From Ramazzottius varieornatus (lineage: Eukaryota > Tardigrada > Eutardigrada > Parachela > Ramazzottiidae): DNA of 64,000 nt. The stretch covers positions 104,469 through 168,468 of the forward strand of contig BDGG01000010.1 of NCBI GenBank assembly GCA_001949185.1, in the 5' to 3' direction. Made by a program: the position numbers and the translations under genes. The notes beneath the pieces were generated by a model. The model ran no database searches. It saw only the letters and a program-made list of their open reading frames with translations, and was not told the origin of the DNA. Positions 20,734-33,305 of the stretch are shown here, piece after piece. Positions within the stretch are counted from its first letter, which is position 1. Each line of letters begins with the position of its first letter.

Positions 20734-22050
20734 CTACCACAAACGATCCGGCAAGCTCAGGGCGCGGAAGCGGCCCCACCCGTGACGTAGTTCCAGCGAC
20801 TCGCAAATTAGCCTCTGCAATTCCGGTCCATCGTCCTCCTGGAACGCCGCGTAATACGGACTACAGTCTGCCAAACAATGACAGACCGGTGAAGTATAAT
20901 GGACCTTGCAGAGGGGAATATCATAAGGCGGTGGAGTAAAAGCGTTATCTGTACATGTTTGGCGGTAACGCTCTAGGTAAGACGCCAGTACCACAAAGAT
21001 GTGGATGAAGATGGGCCGATAGGGTGGTGCCGGCTCGTAGCTTTCCAGTCCATTCTTTATCCTATCTTGCATCCTGCAAACCAGAATGGGTCATCGACAA
21101 ATGAACTCACGCAGATCGTCTTCCCGAGTGGCGCAATATCCCGACCAGTGAGAACCAAAAGGTGCGCCACTTGAGAAGAGTGTCGTACATTTTTGCGCCA
21201 ATGTCGGGTCGTTGACCGTCATCCCAAATGCCCAAGCACTTCTGTAACCAGTAGATCTGTTCGATAGGGTACGGCCACAGTTTCTGGTACGCCACCAGAT
21301 CGAGAATATGCGGTATCTCCCTCGAGTACGTCTCGTCGCTGTTGTAGTCCAGTCTGGGCAACCTCACTCTCAGCCATCGGAAAGACGGCGGATACAGCGA
21401 CTTGAAGAAGGCCGGTACGTCATATCCTTCACTCATATCAAAGACATAGTTGCAGTTGATCAACGAGTAGATCATATTGTTCGACTGTGGCGCCGTGCCG
21501 TAACCTAGTTCTTCCAGCCAGAAACTGATGCGGCTGTGTTTAATTTGCAATTGGTTAGCATTGAGCACCATAACTTGACGGATAGTGGTCTGGTCAGAGA
21601 TGGCTTGTCGGATGTGGCCGTGTTTGCTCAAGTTCCAGAAGCTGTCTTCGGTGGCCTTCAACGGCACTTCCTTCTCACTGCGACCTTCAAAGTCCACGAT
21701 GAGGATCTTGGCACGTGAGAGTGCTTGACGAACGAGCAGTGGGAGAAAGACATAGTGGCGTTTGTCGATGCCGCGTTTGATGAGGTGAATACGGTTGATG
21801 AACAGCGTGGATGGTCCTTCGTCCAAGTAGCCTTCTCGCCATGTGCGACAAACTCTGAAAATAAAAAGGACTTCGAATTCAACGTTAACACGTCTGTCAT
21901 TGCAGCCTACCGCCGGTTGATTGTTCGTTCGATGAAGCCAAGATGGGAGAAGATATCGTCGAGCAGTAGATACGGAAGTTCGAATATATGAACGGGATTT
22001 CTCCCTGCCAGATCTTTTTGCAGCTCTTCGTTGTACAAGTAAGGGTCCAT
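20734..22050 (-). CDS. F-box protein
   Basis: Three exons (22050-21911, 21854-21189, 21073-20734) join in phase and give 381 residues. The F-box is at residues about 21-65, split by the first intron: FELPYLLLDDIFSHLGFIERTINRR joins VCRTWREGYLDEG. F-box proteins recruit substrates to SCF ubiquitin ligases through SKP1. The rest shows no LRR, WD40 or Kelch repeats but has a patterned alpha/beta appearance (ILIVDFEG, VMVLNANQLQIKHSRISFWLEEL). A Cys-rich stretch (CKVHYTSPVCHCLADCSPYY) lies near the C-terminus. The substrate is unknown. The second intron (115 bases) is largely a palindromic element. Confidence 0.75.
21112..21180. repeat. Palindromic element, copy 4 (makes up most of an intron)
   Basis: Arms CTTCCCGAGTGGCGCA and GGTGCGCCACTTGAGAAG occupy the centre of the 115-base intron 21074-21188 of the F-box gene. 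One arm reaches within about 8 bases of the splice donor, leaving little other intron sequence. Confidence 0.75.
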
Positions 22051-24068
22051 CTCGGTGGGAGTTTAAGAGATTATGGTACTTGCAAGCTCGAGAGCAAAAC
22101 AATGGAGCCAAAAGATGTCAGATGGAGAGATAGTTCAGATGGAAATTCGAGGAATCTGTGCTTCGTGGCCATGTGGTTGCAAGAAGTGGTACTTTGTGGC
22201 ATGGATCGGTTTTTTTTGAGGCCAGCGGCAGATCAGCATCACAGGCTTGGTAAGACAGCTGCTCTCGTTTCTGCGCTATCTTTAGGATCCCGCAATACTA
22301 TTTCTAGCTTCCTCTCGCGTGGCTGCACGAGAAATGCTGAACTGCATTGGAAGGACCTTGACTTTAGACAGCACTCCGCGCCTCCCCAGGCCGGCGTGCA
22401 AAACAGAACTGCCCTAGATCGCGCCAAACGGCACAGCAAGACCATTGTAAACTGATATCTAACCGTTTTCTGGCTCGATGGACGAGTGTCACCGCAGCAG
22501 GCTGAGGTAACCTCAGGCTTAATCAAGAACCTAACTTGAGACAGGGGATTTTGCTCATGGGTTTGTATGGGTTTTTTCCATGGGTTCGGATTTTCCCGTC
22601 ACCTGATCCTTGGATCAAGTTCCCTATGGGGATTCTATGGGGTGATGCCAGCAAGAGCATTGTTCAGCGCATGTTTCTGAGTTCAATTTCGTCATACGTT
22701 TCCTAACCGATAGAACCTCGCTCCAGTAAAAAGAAGTACTTACATACCGCAAAAATAAAAATATTTATAAAACGAGTCATACGTCTTTTAAAGCATTATG
22801 AGAACACTTTAGACCGACGCGTAACGAGCGTGTTTGGTCAGCCAGAAGCGAGGTGGTTAGGCTGTTGAAGTTTGGAGAAAGGCTAGTTTCTCTCAAAAGA
22901 GACAACAAAAGAGTACCGACAAAGTGTACCTGACTTTCGTCATACCCAATTAGGAAAATCTTTCTCAGTAGGGATGCTGTTGTTGATAAATGCACAGTGG
23001 AATAAGTCCGCTTTGTTACATAAGAAGGCGTACGCACTCGGCGGCAAAGTTCGCTCAGTAATGTGATCGGAGGTTCGGGAAGTTTTCGTTGCCCAGAAGC
23101 ATTCGACACTCGGAATGCTTTCCCGTGGAGGTGAAGTAGCGTTTTACGCAATGCCACTAGTGGCGCGCACTTGGCGATTGTTCCGTAACAGCAAGCCGTA
23201 ACCGTTCCCATCCGCATTCCCATGAATTCCATAGGATTGCGAAGGATCCGAACCACTCTTTTGGGTCCATCATCCGGTATTTGTCCAGAGCTTAATACAT
23301 CCTTCGCACGCTCCTTGCTTCCACCATCACGGCCGGCATCGAGCCCAGTACAGATTCATTACCGGCATTGCCGCCACCACCGCCACCGAAAACAATCCCA
23401 AGAGCTTTGGCCCCCAGGTCGGGGTGAGCGATGGGCGAAAATGATTTTGCGGTCCAATCAACAATCATTCGACGAGCATGGTTTTTAACATGACTCGTCA
23501 GTTAACTTAGCAGCACTGATGTGCTGCGCGCGTCTGTCGGAGCATGGTAAGCCAAAACGCGCAAAATTAGAATGGTAGGCCATGATTTACCGGGGTCAGG
23601 CCTCGTATATAGGAATCCTTGGCATCGAATCCCAGTAGAAGTGCTTTTTCAAATATTGAGCTAACAGGTGCAGTCAATCAACCGAAGTGTGGTTTTGTTT
23701 CTTTTTCGTACGCGAGCCGCGGTGAGGGATTTTCTTACTTTTCGGTTAAATTAACAATCTGGTGCGTCACAGAATGGTTACATCTTGAGTAAAATCTGCC
23801 CCGCATGTTGCTTTGACGCATGACGTCGAGGATACTTTACGGTGTCCTACCTTCCAGCAATGCGCGCTTCACTAGCACATCAGTGCTTAGCAGTTAGCAC
23901 GGAATCGTCAGCTGTCTCAGTCTTCCGTGGCCCATGGATTTTTCCCCATGCGTCCGCTCTTCATCGAATCTTCCAGTCTTCTTCAACACAGAGTAATTAG
24001 CGCAGGAGGAGGACCAGTGTTCGGCAGGTAAAAACTCGAACGATCGGCAACCATACGGACTGAGGAAG
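22051..24068. other. Intergenic region between divergent F-box and RhoGDI genes
   Basis: The region must hold both promoters. An ORF of 159 codons (22777-23256, minus) starts with GTG and has no recognisable domain, so it is not called. Confidence 0.4.
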
Positions 24069-25514
24069 ATGGCATCTAAAAATGACTCGATGATCACCGA
24101 TCCTGATATGCTGACGGAAGATGAGCCAAACTATAAAGCGCCAGCTGTTAAGCCTCTCCAGGATATCCTGGCTACCGACAAAGAAGATGAGAGTTTACAG
24201 AAGTATAAGGCAGCCTTGTTGGGTAGCGCGGTTGGCGGTGGAAACATCATCGTGAAGCCGAATGATCCTCGACGCGTTTTAGTCCAAAGCTTGCAGCTGG
24301 TTGTGGATGGACGTCCGGACGTCACGATCGATCTTACTGGTAAGGACAACCTTTGTACCTTCACTACTACAGTACGACCGTAATTTCGGTCGAAGCCTTG
24401 TACGAAACGAGAGGCTAGTACATTATTATATCATGCTCCCCGGTTCAACTTGCGCATCTGGACGGTGATTTTTGATGAACACTGCGCCGCTCTAGAGAAA
24501 TTCACGTTGCCATATTGTTTTTCCTTCCAGACGTCAACAACGTGAAGGGAAAGAAGTTCGTCATGAAAGAAGGATGCCACTACCGTCTAAGGATCAACTT
24601 TTACGTTCAGCGAGAGATTGTTGCCGGTTTGAAATACGTCCAGAAGGTTCAAAGGTTGAGCGTCCAAGGTAAGCTATTAAGAGGTTGTCTTTGACACTCT
24701 GACTCTCTGGCGCTGGCTGCTTATGGCTCTGCTGGATCCGTATTGAAAGCCCTGGGCCATTCGCATTTTGAACAGCTGACCAGGGGTTGATTTACGGACT
24801 GAAAGCGAAAGCGTGTCAGTTAACTGGGAAATGGTGATTGAGTGTTTCGCGTCAGGGCTCGCCATAGACTGATTTGCACTGTATGGCCGAGCACGCAAAG
24901 ACATTCACGCCACTGCTTGCCATGGAGAGTACGAGGTAAAGGTTGTAAACTTAGCCCCTCATTCCGGGTTTGTAAAGTTAGCCACAGCTGTAGCGTCTAT
25001 CGCTGGATTGACTATTTGATTGTCAGTCTTGGCTTTTTAACATGAAATTTCAACGTTCTTTTAATTGCGGATCTCTCGGATTCTTTGACTCGTCGTGTTG
25101 ACTGTGCCTAACACCATTCGACAGCTCATTTTCTATCTATCGATCTGTCCTTAAAAGTTTGGAATTGAGTAGTAGAGAACAGGCGTACTTAGACGGCTAA
25201 CTTTACAAACTCGGTATGGGGCGGCTAACTTTACAACGTTTCCCTCGTACCGTCTGCCGTCGCCATGCCGTAAACTGACCATGTTTTCTTCTCGCCTGAT
25301 GGTTTATTGTGTTTTAGTGGATAAAACAACGAACATGGTTGGCAGCTACCCACCCAGCGAGAAGATTCACTCGTACCAGACACCCGTGGAAGAAGCTCCA
25401 TCGGGTATGATGGCGCGAGGAACCTACAACATCAAGTCGCTCTTTACGGATGACGACCAGAACGAGCATCTGAAGTGGGAATGGGTTTTGGAAATCAAGA
25501 AAGACTGGGAGTAA
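24069..25514 (+). CDS. RhoGDI: Rho GDP-dissociation inhibitor
   Basis: Three exons (24069-24339, 24531-24668, 25318-25514) give 201 residues, the normal family length. RhoGDI extracts prenylated Rho GTPases from membranes and keeps them inactive in the cytosol. The regulatory arm is visible as [34 protein letters not shown]. The immunoglobulin-like prenyl-binding domain shows [72 protein letters not shown] and [14 protein letters not shown]. All match the family closely. The second intron contains a TA-flanked MITE. An AATAAA signal is present at 25812-25817 downstream. Confidence 0.95.
24930..25249. mobile_element. TA-flanked MITE in RhoGDI intron 2
   Basis: Arms of about 55 bases are inverted: TACGAGGTAAAGGTTGTAAA at the left and TTTACAACGTTTCCCTCGTA at the right. 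The inner TTTGTAAAGTTAGCC and GGCTAACTTTACAAA are exact complements. TA at both ends fits Tc1/mariner-type insertion. There is no ORF inside. Confidence 0.8.
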
Positions 25515-25811
25515 GTTTCCTTTTTTCCGTAAAAGTATCTTTTATTAGCGGGCCTTGCGTTCAAGTTGTCTTCCCTCACATGACGCCTTTTGTTTTACAA
25601 ATTGCTCCACATTTTACCCGATAGTCATTTTTATACGCTTGAGTTTTATCGCGATTGTCTTTTTGTAGTGCTGTTCTTTGCATCCATATCGTCTACTTTG
25701 GTAGTCTCGTCTTTTTTTCCAGATCATATTCGTCCGAGTTTTTATTGCTACAGTTTCATGTGATGTCGCACCGAGTTTTTCGTCCGTTAAAAGCGTAGAT
25801 TAGAATATTGA

Positions 25812-25817
25812 AATAAA
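25812..25817 (+). promoter_or_regulatory. Poly(A) signal AATAAA, probable RhoGDI 3' end
   Basis: A canonical hexamer about 300 bases after the RhoGDI stop and before the convergent LHX3/4 stop at 25903. Confidence 0.45.
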
Positions 25818-25902
25818 AGCAAGCAAAATACGTGTCGACATCTATCGTGCAGACTAGCAATTCATGCGATCGTTTCAGTGCTGCGGGTAACATTTGGTTC
25901 GT

Positions 25903-28900
25903 CTACATGGACTGAGGTTGCAGTGGTACGAATAAGGGATAACGAAGAGGCGTATGATGGGCGAGAAAGGGCGATGATTCCATGGGAGGGCCGCGTGGTG
26001 GGTCTTGCGGAGCAGCGTGACGGTGAGGGTGGCAGTGTCTCGAATGAAGATAGGGGTTGTGGCCTGGAGCAGATGGATCGGGCGAAGAATATGACATTGG
26101 TGGCGACTTGCAGTGATTGGCGAAGGAGTCGGAGGAACTGTCTTCGTCAATGTATCCGTTCCGTTGTCCACAATGCTCTGTCAATCATAATTACCAGTTT
26201 TTTCCGCGAAATCAGAACGGACAGATGCACCGATATGTGGAAAACCAAGATGTTTAATTACAGTATAAAGGTGGTGAGCAAATTATTATTTGTTACTTCG
26301 GTTTACTGTATCGTAAAACTTCCCAAACAATGCATGAATCTAATTTCGTTAATCGCCACCGTTGCTGGCATGGAATCGTCGACGGACACATGAAGTTGCA
26401 ATTTTTTCTACGGAATTTCTGGCAAAGTGCTGCTGTTGCGCCCCCAGGACTACAGAGGTCTTCCGGAAACTCACCCTGATATTCCACCTTTTCGGAGCAC
26501 ATGGTGTCATCTTCGATCATCATATCGTCGTCATCATCCAGATCGTACTTCCGCATTGTTCCGTTGAAATACTGACTCCAACCATTGCGACCCGCGTCTT
26601 TCTTTAGACGCTTCTCTTTGGCTCGTCGGTTTTGAAACCACACCTTCAACATTCCAAGTTTTTGTTCGTCGCACTTCGATTCGATTAAAACCAGAAAAAC
26701 TTCGCGATCACCAGGGACACATTACCTGGACGACGCGCATATCCAGACCGGTATCCTGGCTCAGCTGCTCCCGAATATGCCTCGCTGGTTTTGAGCTAGC
26801 CGTGTAAGCAATCTTCAAAGTCTCCAGCTGCTTTGCCGAGATAGTCGTCCGTGGTCGCTTATTTGATGCCTCTATAATCACAGGAGGAGTCAGTAAAATC
26901 CTCTAGAAGCACTGTCTGTGATGATGAGTGTGTATAAATACTCATCTGACCTTTGGATCTGGCGCTTTCGTAATCGACTTTACAGACCAGCTTCTTGTTC
27001 TCCATCAAATAATACTCTTCACCGGTACTGAACTGTTTGCCACAGACAAAGCATGCAAAACAGTCCAAGTGGTACGTCTCCTCATTTGCATGGCGCACCA
27101 TGTCGTCCGGTGCAATACCCTGTTGACATCCACCGCACCGACTTCCGAATGTCCTGCAAGCAAATTCGAATTTATCATTATAGAGTCCGGAAAAAAAGGA
27201 AAATAAAAATGCGACTGTCTGCATTTTACCGGTAGAAGTCGTTCTTGCAGAAGAGCTTGTCATCTTTGGAGAAACATTTGCTTGCCAAACGTTGTCGACA
27301 TACGGAGCAGGTCAGGCATCCGCCATGCCATCGCTCTTTCTCCAAACCCGAACAGTGCCATATGTACCGCTCGAAAATGGGTTCTCCGCATCCTTGGCAG
27401 ATAACCAGACATTCTGTAAAATACATCAGTCTGAATCATCGCAGAGTTCAAAAATCAAAAAGTCTATTTCCAAAAATCTTCCGATATTTGTAGTCAAAAC
27501 CGCACTCGCTAAGAACAGCACTGCCACATTCAGCTCCGGCATCCGTCGAAGTATATAAGTTGAGCGGTTGATTGGACAAACTGATCGACTGATTACTTTA
27601 TGTATTTACTGCTTTGTACTGACTAATTCGATTATTTTCTTCCCGGTTCCTTTTGAGAGTAAACCGTCAAGTTGACACCCTGACAGTTTGCCCACTTTGT
27701 CTCCATTACTCCCGTCTCCTTGTTATTCTTCCCCATTTCAAGTCCTCCCTTGTGATCTATACAAAGTGTCCAGTTACTCTGCTGTATCCATCAAGGACTC
27801 TTCGGCTGTCACTGTTTTCTCGGCGCTATTACGCTTTCTCTTCTTCCTCTGTAAGCTGAACACGTCGCACACGATCGATATTTCAATTATCGGAAATCCG
27901 TGAAGGATATTCAGTTAATCCCTGACGCATTGCCCCATCCTTTCCCTCGGCTTTTGTGTCAAGGAAGGCAGGCTAATTAGTGCGGAGCCCTCTTAAAAGC
28001 ACCCGAGGTAACTGTGTATCCTTCTAAGAGCGTGAAAACTTGACTTGATGAATTTGTCTCTCCCGGGAATATATCCTCTTATGCACCGACTTAGTTGCGT
28101 GTGCCTGATAGATACCCTGTACAAAGATCGAGGAGCAAAGTAGCAGTACGAAAGTTCAACTTCATCGCACACCTGCCACCTGGACATATTTTTCCGAGCC
28201 AGGACCACGTACTATTCTACAAGAGATATAGCGAGGGTTATTTCTTGTAGCCCTCGAAACCTTTTCTCTGTCTGCCGACAAAAATACAACATCAAACATT
28301 GGAATTTCGATTGGTTCGGAACTTGAATTAAGTTTGTACCATCCGAACAGATGGAAAACAACGCAGATTTTTAAAAAAAACCAGTTATTAGTGAATCTTA
28401 ATTTTTCTTTTCGCCTGGCATACACAGTACAAAGTATTTCTTCCATATCGAGCGTCGTACCAATTTTTCGGGCAGAATATCCAGATCACGCACCGTAGCT
28501 TCTTTCCATCTGGTGCATCATTTCAAGCGAAACCGGTTCTCTGATAACGAGGGGCAGTCCATCAGCATGTTATAACATTGAACAGATGGGCGGATATCGA
28601 TCCTTGGTAAGCCCTATTATATTTGCAGCATTGATACGCCAACAACACCGCGGCCGATTTGACCAAGTTATGTCCTTTGGGATTCCCAGACCATACCGCA
28701 CGTTTAAGAACTTCCTGTTTTTTTTGCCGTTTGGACTGTTTTTAAGCCCGGCTCTGAACCAAGGTTCCTGGTAGGATTAGCGGTTGAAGATACTCGATAC
28801 TCGTGCCGGGTTTGCGGCTGCAGAAGCCTAACAGGGCGATAACGGGTCAAATTATTACCTGGGGGAATACAAATATGCCTGCCTATCACCGAAGGCTGGG

Positions 28901-30289
28901 ACTAAAGATTAGACGTCAAGTGTGTACGGGCATGTTGCAAGTTGTCACACTCAGCACGTGACTTGACCCGTAAGTCCCGTGTGTAGAGCTAAAGCGTACT
29001 GACCTCTTCCTAGCTACGACAAATATTTTCCTTTTTTGATAAACCCTTAAACATGCGAGCCATCTCAGACGCCTGCAACGGACGTGCTGCGGAAAAGATA
29101 GAACAAAATCATTCTGATGCGATAAGCAAGTATATCTTGGCTGTTCGTGCGGTCCACAGATCGGATGATTTGGGAAGACAACGAGGCGGAAGTCAGAGAT
29201 AACCGGTGCACAGTGCCAGTCCATTCAGCCGAACAAGAGAAATGTCAAACATCGAAGGATAGTTCAATAGCTTGTCAATAGCTTGTCAAAAAGCTTGTCA
29301 AAACGGCACGTGGCCCCTTCCGGTTACACTTTGAATATTCCCGTATTACCATTAGCCGCTTACTTCCTCTGATACATCCTGGGCACACCCCAAATAATTT
29401 CTTCAAGAAGACTTTCAGCGCCAGTCCAGAAGACCCATACAATGCAGACACAATGTCTCAGCTTTGCGCATACTATAGAAAAGGTCACCAGAAAGCCTTC
29501 TGGTTTCGAACGAATGTTTAGACGGAAGTTCATTTCAAACTCCCAGACTGAGCTGGGGAAAGTGATCAAGTGGATTGAGCTCAGTTGACTACCATGCAAA
29601 AACGATGATCATGAGGAACAGCTCAATGTTATTACTTTTGAGCTATCACCATCCAATCCTGCTACAGACCTCGTCCCATACGCGGGCTGCCGTAATGAAA
29701 TGCGGCGTAATGGTGCGTAATCAAGGGAAAGTGGGGAATTGTGAGGACCAAGTAATCATGAAGTAACTCATCCCAATGATTAATTCCACTTTGTCAAATT
29801 AAAAAAGCCAGCGATCCTGTATCGGCCTAAGCATACAGTTGGGCAACTGGCTGTAACTATCCGATCCAGCAGCACAACGGTAATCATGAATAATTGCATT
29901 TCAATTTCACAATCGCTCCTGATGCAAATGTCGGGACTGGTTGGGTCCCTTCCTCATTCCTCAGCAAAACGATATAAAACAAGCGCTTTCCATGATCACT
30001 GCTCGCACAACTTCCATCAGACTAGTTGGATTCTTCCTCCGCTAGCTAAACTATCATCAGTTTCTCGCGTTACGCATTTTCTCGATCAACTTGCGCCATT
30101 TTAGATTAACGTACCTTGAAGCTTTTTGTCCTGGCCCAGCAACTTTTTCAGCCGTTCTTTTTCATCCTGGCTATTCCGTCGAGCCATTTCCGCGTTTGAT
30201 GAAGAAGGTCCTTCGGAGGAAGCGAAGACAATATGGGGGGTACTTGATTGTCTGGATGGAACCACATCGGCCGATATCGATGTCGCCAT
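25903..30289 (-). CDS. LHX3/4: LIM-homeobox transcription factor, LHX3/LHX4 (Lim3) type
   Basis: Six exons: 30289-30115, 27413-27230, 27153-26951, 26871-26726, 26643-26475, 26177-25903; total 383 residues, all phases close. LIM1 is [16 protein letters not shown] to CSVCRQRL and CKNDFYR. LIM2 is CGGCQQGI to [29 protein letters not shown]. The homeodomain runs [42 protein letters not shown] then [19 protein letters not shown]. The homeodomain tail (W.QYF) is diagnostic for LHX3/4, which specifies motor- and interneuron fates in animals. An acidic stretch ([13 protein letters not shown]) and a Pro/His/Ser-rich C-terminus follow. Exon 1 (a Lys-rich leader) lies 2.7 kb upstream; it is inferred from its ATG, GTACGT donor and matching phase, so it is the least certain part. 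Confidence 0.9.
27414..30114 (-). other. Large first intron of the LHX3/4 gene
   Basis: 2.7 kb without recognised coding sequence, unlike the short introns elsewhere in the window. Long first introns of developmental regulators often hold enhancers, but no specific site can be shown here. Confidence 0.4.
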
Positions 30290-31811
30290 TCCTCAAAGAG
30301 CTTTCACAGAGACAGAATGACTGTTTGTTGGAAAATGCCTCTGTGACATGTATATGAATGACATATGTATGGAAGATAGTTCTGCAGCTGGTTGCAAATG
30401 TCGAAGACGATTACTGCTTGAAGGGATATAACGGAGGATATGTGTCGTCTATGCCGGCTTGACAGAATCAATCCAGGATTTTCTATGGATGCTCGTGTAC
30501 GGGTGGAGATGGAGAATGAATCAAGTGTATTGTGGCATAGCTGAACGGTACCATGGCTGCACTTGGGGGAATATGCCATACATAAACGGACGGATGTGAA
30601 GTGGGATGCGGATGAGTGGCCATGTCACACTCTCCGGCTTTGAACCTTTCCTGTAAGGATCTCTCCTAATGGCCAAAGGGATCAACGCAAATGTACCGAT
30701 GAATATGGTCTACTTGGTCACACGGAATCAAGTGCGTTACTTCCCCGTTGTCGGAAAATGTCAAAACTTTTGCTGCGGATTTTTTTCGATTTCGTCTTTC
30801 GAGCATTTTTCATTCTGTCGTGGTACAGATACAAAATCTTTCTGTTCTGGAGTATCACACGGGCTGCAAAATGGCTGGAGGCACATTACGTTAAATATTC
30901 GATATGTTCCGCTCCGCTAAGTGGTGGACTGGCAGTTACTTAGCGTAATTCAATTAGCAGATCCATTCATCGTGCAGGATCGTGCCTCGTTTATGGGTCA
31001 CTCGTCGTGAGGCCACCTCGTGGACTGAGTTGGATGCAGGTCTGAACTTTTTACGCTCTTGCATGAAAAATCGGAATATGTATTTGATACCTAATGAAGA
31101 ATGAATTCATGGTTAGATGGAAAACCCGTAGACGATATATACATCGAGCTGCACGTCGCTCAAAGGTACAGTACTTGAAACCACATGCACATGCTTAACC
31201 ATGCGGGGGAAAATTGTTGAGAGACAAAGTCCTTCTGTCATTTGTTATTGCTAGTTTTTCTCCAAAATAATACGTACTGCCAAACAGCGCAAATTAAATT
31301 TCGTGTATCATCTGAACGGAAAAAGATAGGTAAGTCTGACGCATATGGATGTATTCGAAGATCGTTGGCAAGTTGCTCACATCAGGGTTACCTGGGACTA
31401 AATCAGCGTCAGGGTGAACGATAGTGGCGCCACCCAAGGTCTCGTATATGTGCTCTTCTCAGTTCGAGCGTTTCACTACGATCGTTCTTGCATATCGATT
31501 TTGCCGTGTATCTGTCGCCGTGCGTGCCAGATGAACTGCACATGTACAATGCATTCTGCGCTATACCTTCGTCTGATTTCTCGCACCCACCTGCACTCCA
31601 GACATTGTGCTTTTCCTTTTTTATCGATCCAAACATGCAGAAGGGCATCACTATCATCGCAACTGGCAATACCCCACCATCTGCAGCTCTTTCGACTGTA
31701 TAGTACTATCTGAAACAATATGGGAAAAATAACTCTCAATTGCTCCCTGCTCCGGAATAACCCAATACGCTGTCATTTTCACATGATCAGCTCATACTAA
31801 CTAGTGGCCGA
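30290..31811. other. Shared upstream region of divergent LHX3/4 and TMEM237 genes
   Basis: No supported gene was found. ORF 30758-30943 is hydrophobic and ORFs at 31409-31739 overlap on both strands, with no family signal. Confidence 0.35.
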
Positions 31812-33305
31812 ATGGAGGAATCGGCAAGCCTTACTGCAGAAGAGGTGGCTAGGAAGCGACGGTCGGGTATGTTCTTTGACGATGAAATTGCTCCAGCTGA
31901 ATTGTTGGATATTTCCCGGTCCGACAAAGCTCAGGAGTCGAGGCGCCGACGAAGACCTGCTACACAGCAGCCAGCTGTCGTTCTTCCTGATTTCGAAGAC
32001 GAACTCAAGGATGAAATTAAGACAGCGCGCCGTGCTCCTCCTACTCTGCATCCAAACGGTACCGTCCACTTCAAACTTGAAGACGCTGCTTCTACGAGTC
32101 CTGGGCAGCGGGTGAACTCGTCGGCAGGCGTACAGGAGCAGGGGTCCAAAGAGGAAGGAAAACCCCGGCGCTTCGGCTCACAGTAAGTAACTTTGTCAAT
32201 CCTGTTTCACGGCGCAGAGCCTTCAGTCGTCTAGAAAATTTGTTATCAGAGCGGTTGATATTTTGCAGGATTTCAGACATTCGTGGAGGATTTGCAGTGA
32301 ATCTGGGTGCGATCGAAGAAGATATTGTTACGCTGTCAAACGACGATCTGAGAGCCTCGATTCGGAAGACGACGCTCCGCAATAAAAATGACGGGGAAAC
32401 CCATGCCCAGATGTCGAGCCGACTCTACGTAGAAGACTCCGAGAAAGGAAAATTCTACACGTTATCAAAGCGACCCAAAGAGTGAGCATAAATTCCCTTT
32501 CACATACTACGATTTCAGCGAAACCTCGTACAAACTTCACAAATTAAAAAGAAACACTAAATTTTTCTCGCTCAGTAATATAGTGCATCAAGAAATCTAT
32601 TAAGGCAGGCCATAATCACAAAATGCCAGTTTTCCACAGTCACAAGTCAGGTGTTTATCATAGTATCGATAATGGCGACAACACCTGCATTTTCTTTTCA
32701 GATGGGATGTCGCCACAATGGACGAACCAACCCAAGATCCCGTCGACAAACCTATAGATATTCCAACAACCACTTGGTCTTCTGACGTCAGCGTCTACCG
32801 TACCATTCGCCACTTCTTCCTCTTCTCCCACGGTTTCCTAGCCGGTCTCGCCCTTCTACACTGCGTCCTCCTCTACGCATTGGCACCTGCCCGACAGAAC
32901 GACTGGTTGTTCTTCGTCCGTCCTTTCACCCGTATCGCCATCGTATTCCGTACTCTCTACCACGTCCTCATCACTCTTTGCGCGGTTTCGGGCCTCTGTC
33001 GCATGGATATTCTATCTGGGTTCGACAAACGGCTCGTCACCGAGAACCTGGATGCGGTGATTGGGACGATACTCTATTTCGTCGCGGCGGTATTGACACA
33101 TCTGTGCGACAGTACGGTGAGTCGACTGATGCTCGATTGGCATACAACGCCGGACGTGATTTCGTCCGAGGTCCAGGAGGAGTTGGTTAGGTTTCGGATA
33201 ATGGATGCGGTCCGGACCTCCTGCGTCTGTGCCGCCTGGATCATCACTGCTTTCCGATGGAAGCATGACCGTTTTAAGAGATACCTTCATGTCAAAAGCG
33301 CGTAG
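31812..33305 (+). CDS. TMEM237: TMEM237-like ciliary transition-zone membrane protein
   Basis: Three exons (31812-32182, 32269-32481, 32702-33305) give 395 residues. The first half is cytosolic, charged and low in hydrophobics (RKRRSGMFFDDE, RRRRRP). The C-terminal half has four membrane segments: FFLFSHGFLAGLALLHCVLLYAL, FRTLYHVLITLCAVSGL, VIGTILYFVAAVLTHLCD and TSCVCAAWIITAF. The HGFLAG turn in the first segment and the four-helix layout after a long soluble region are typical of TMEM237 (Joubert-syndrome protein; JBTS-14 in nematodes), which works at the ciliary transition zone. Assignment rests on this architecture and the HGFLAG block, so it is likely rather than certain. In a tardigrade-like animal it would serve sensory cilia. 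Confidence 0.7.

Noticed and set aside
22777-23256. 159-codon minus-strand ORF
   Set aside because: It starts with GTG and shows no domain, splice structure or paralogue; length alone is not enough.
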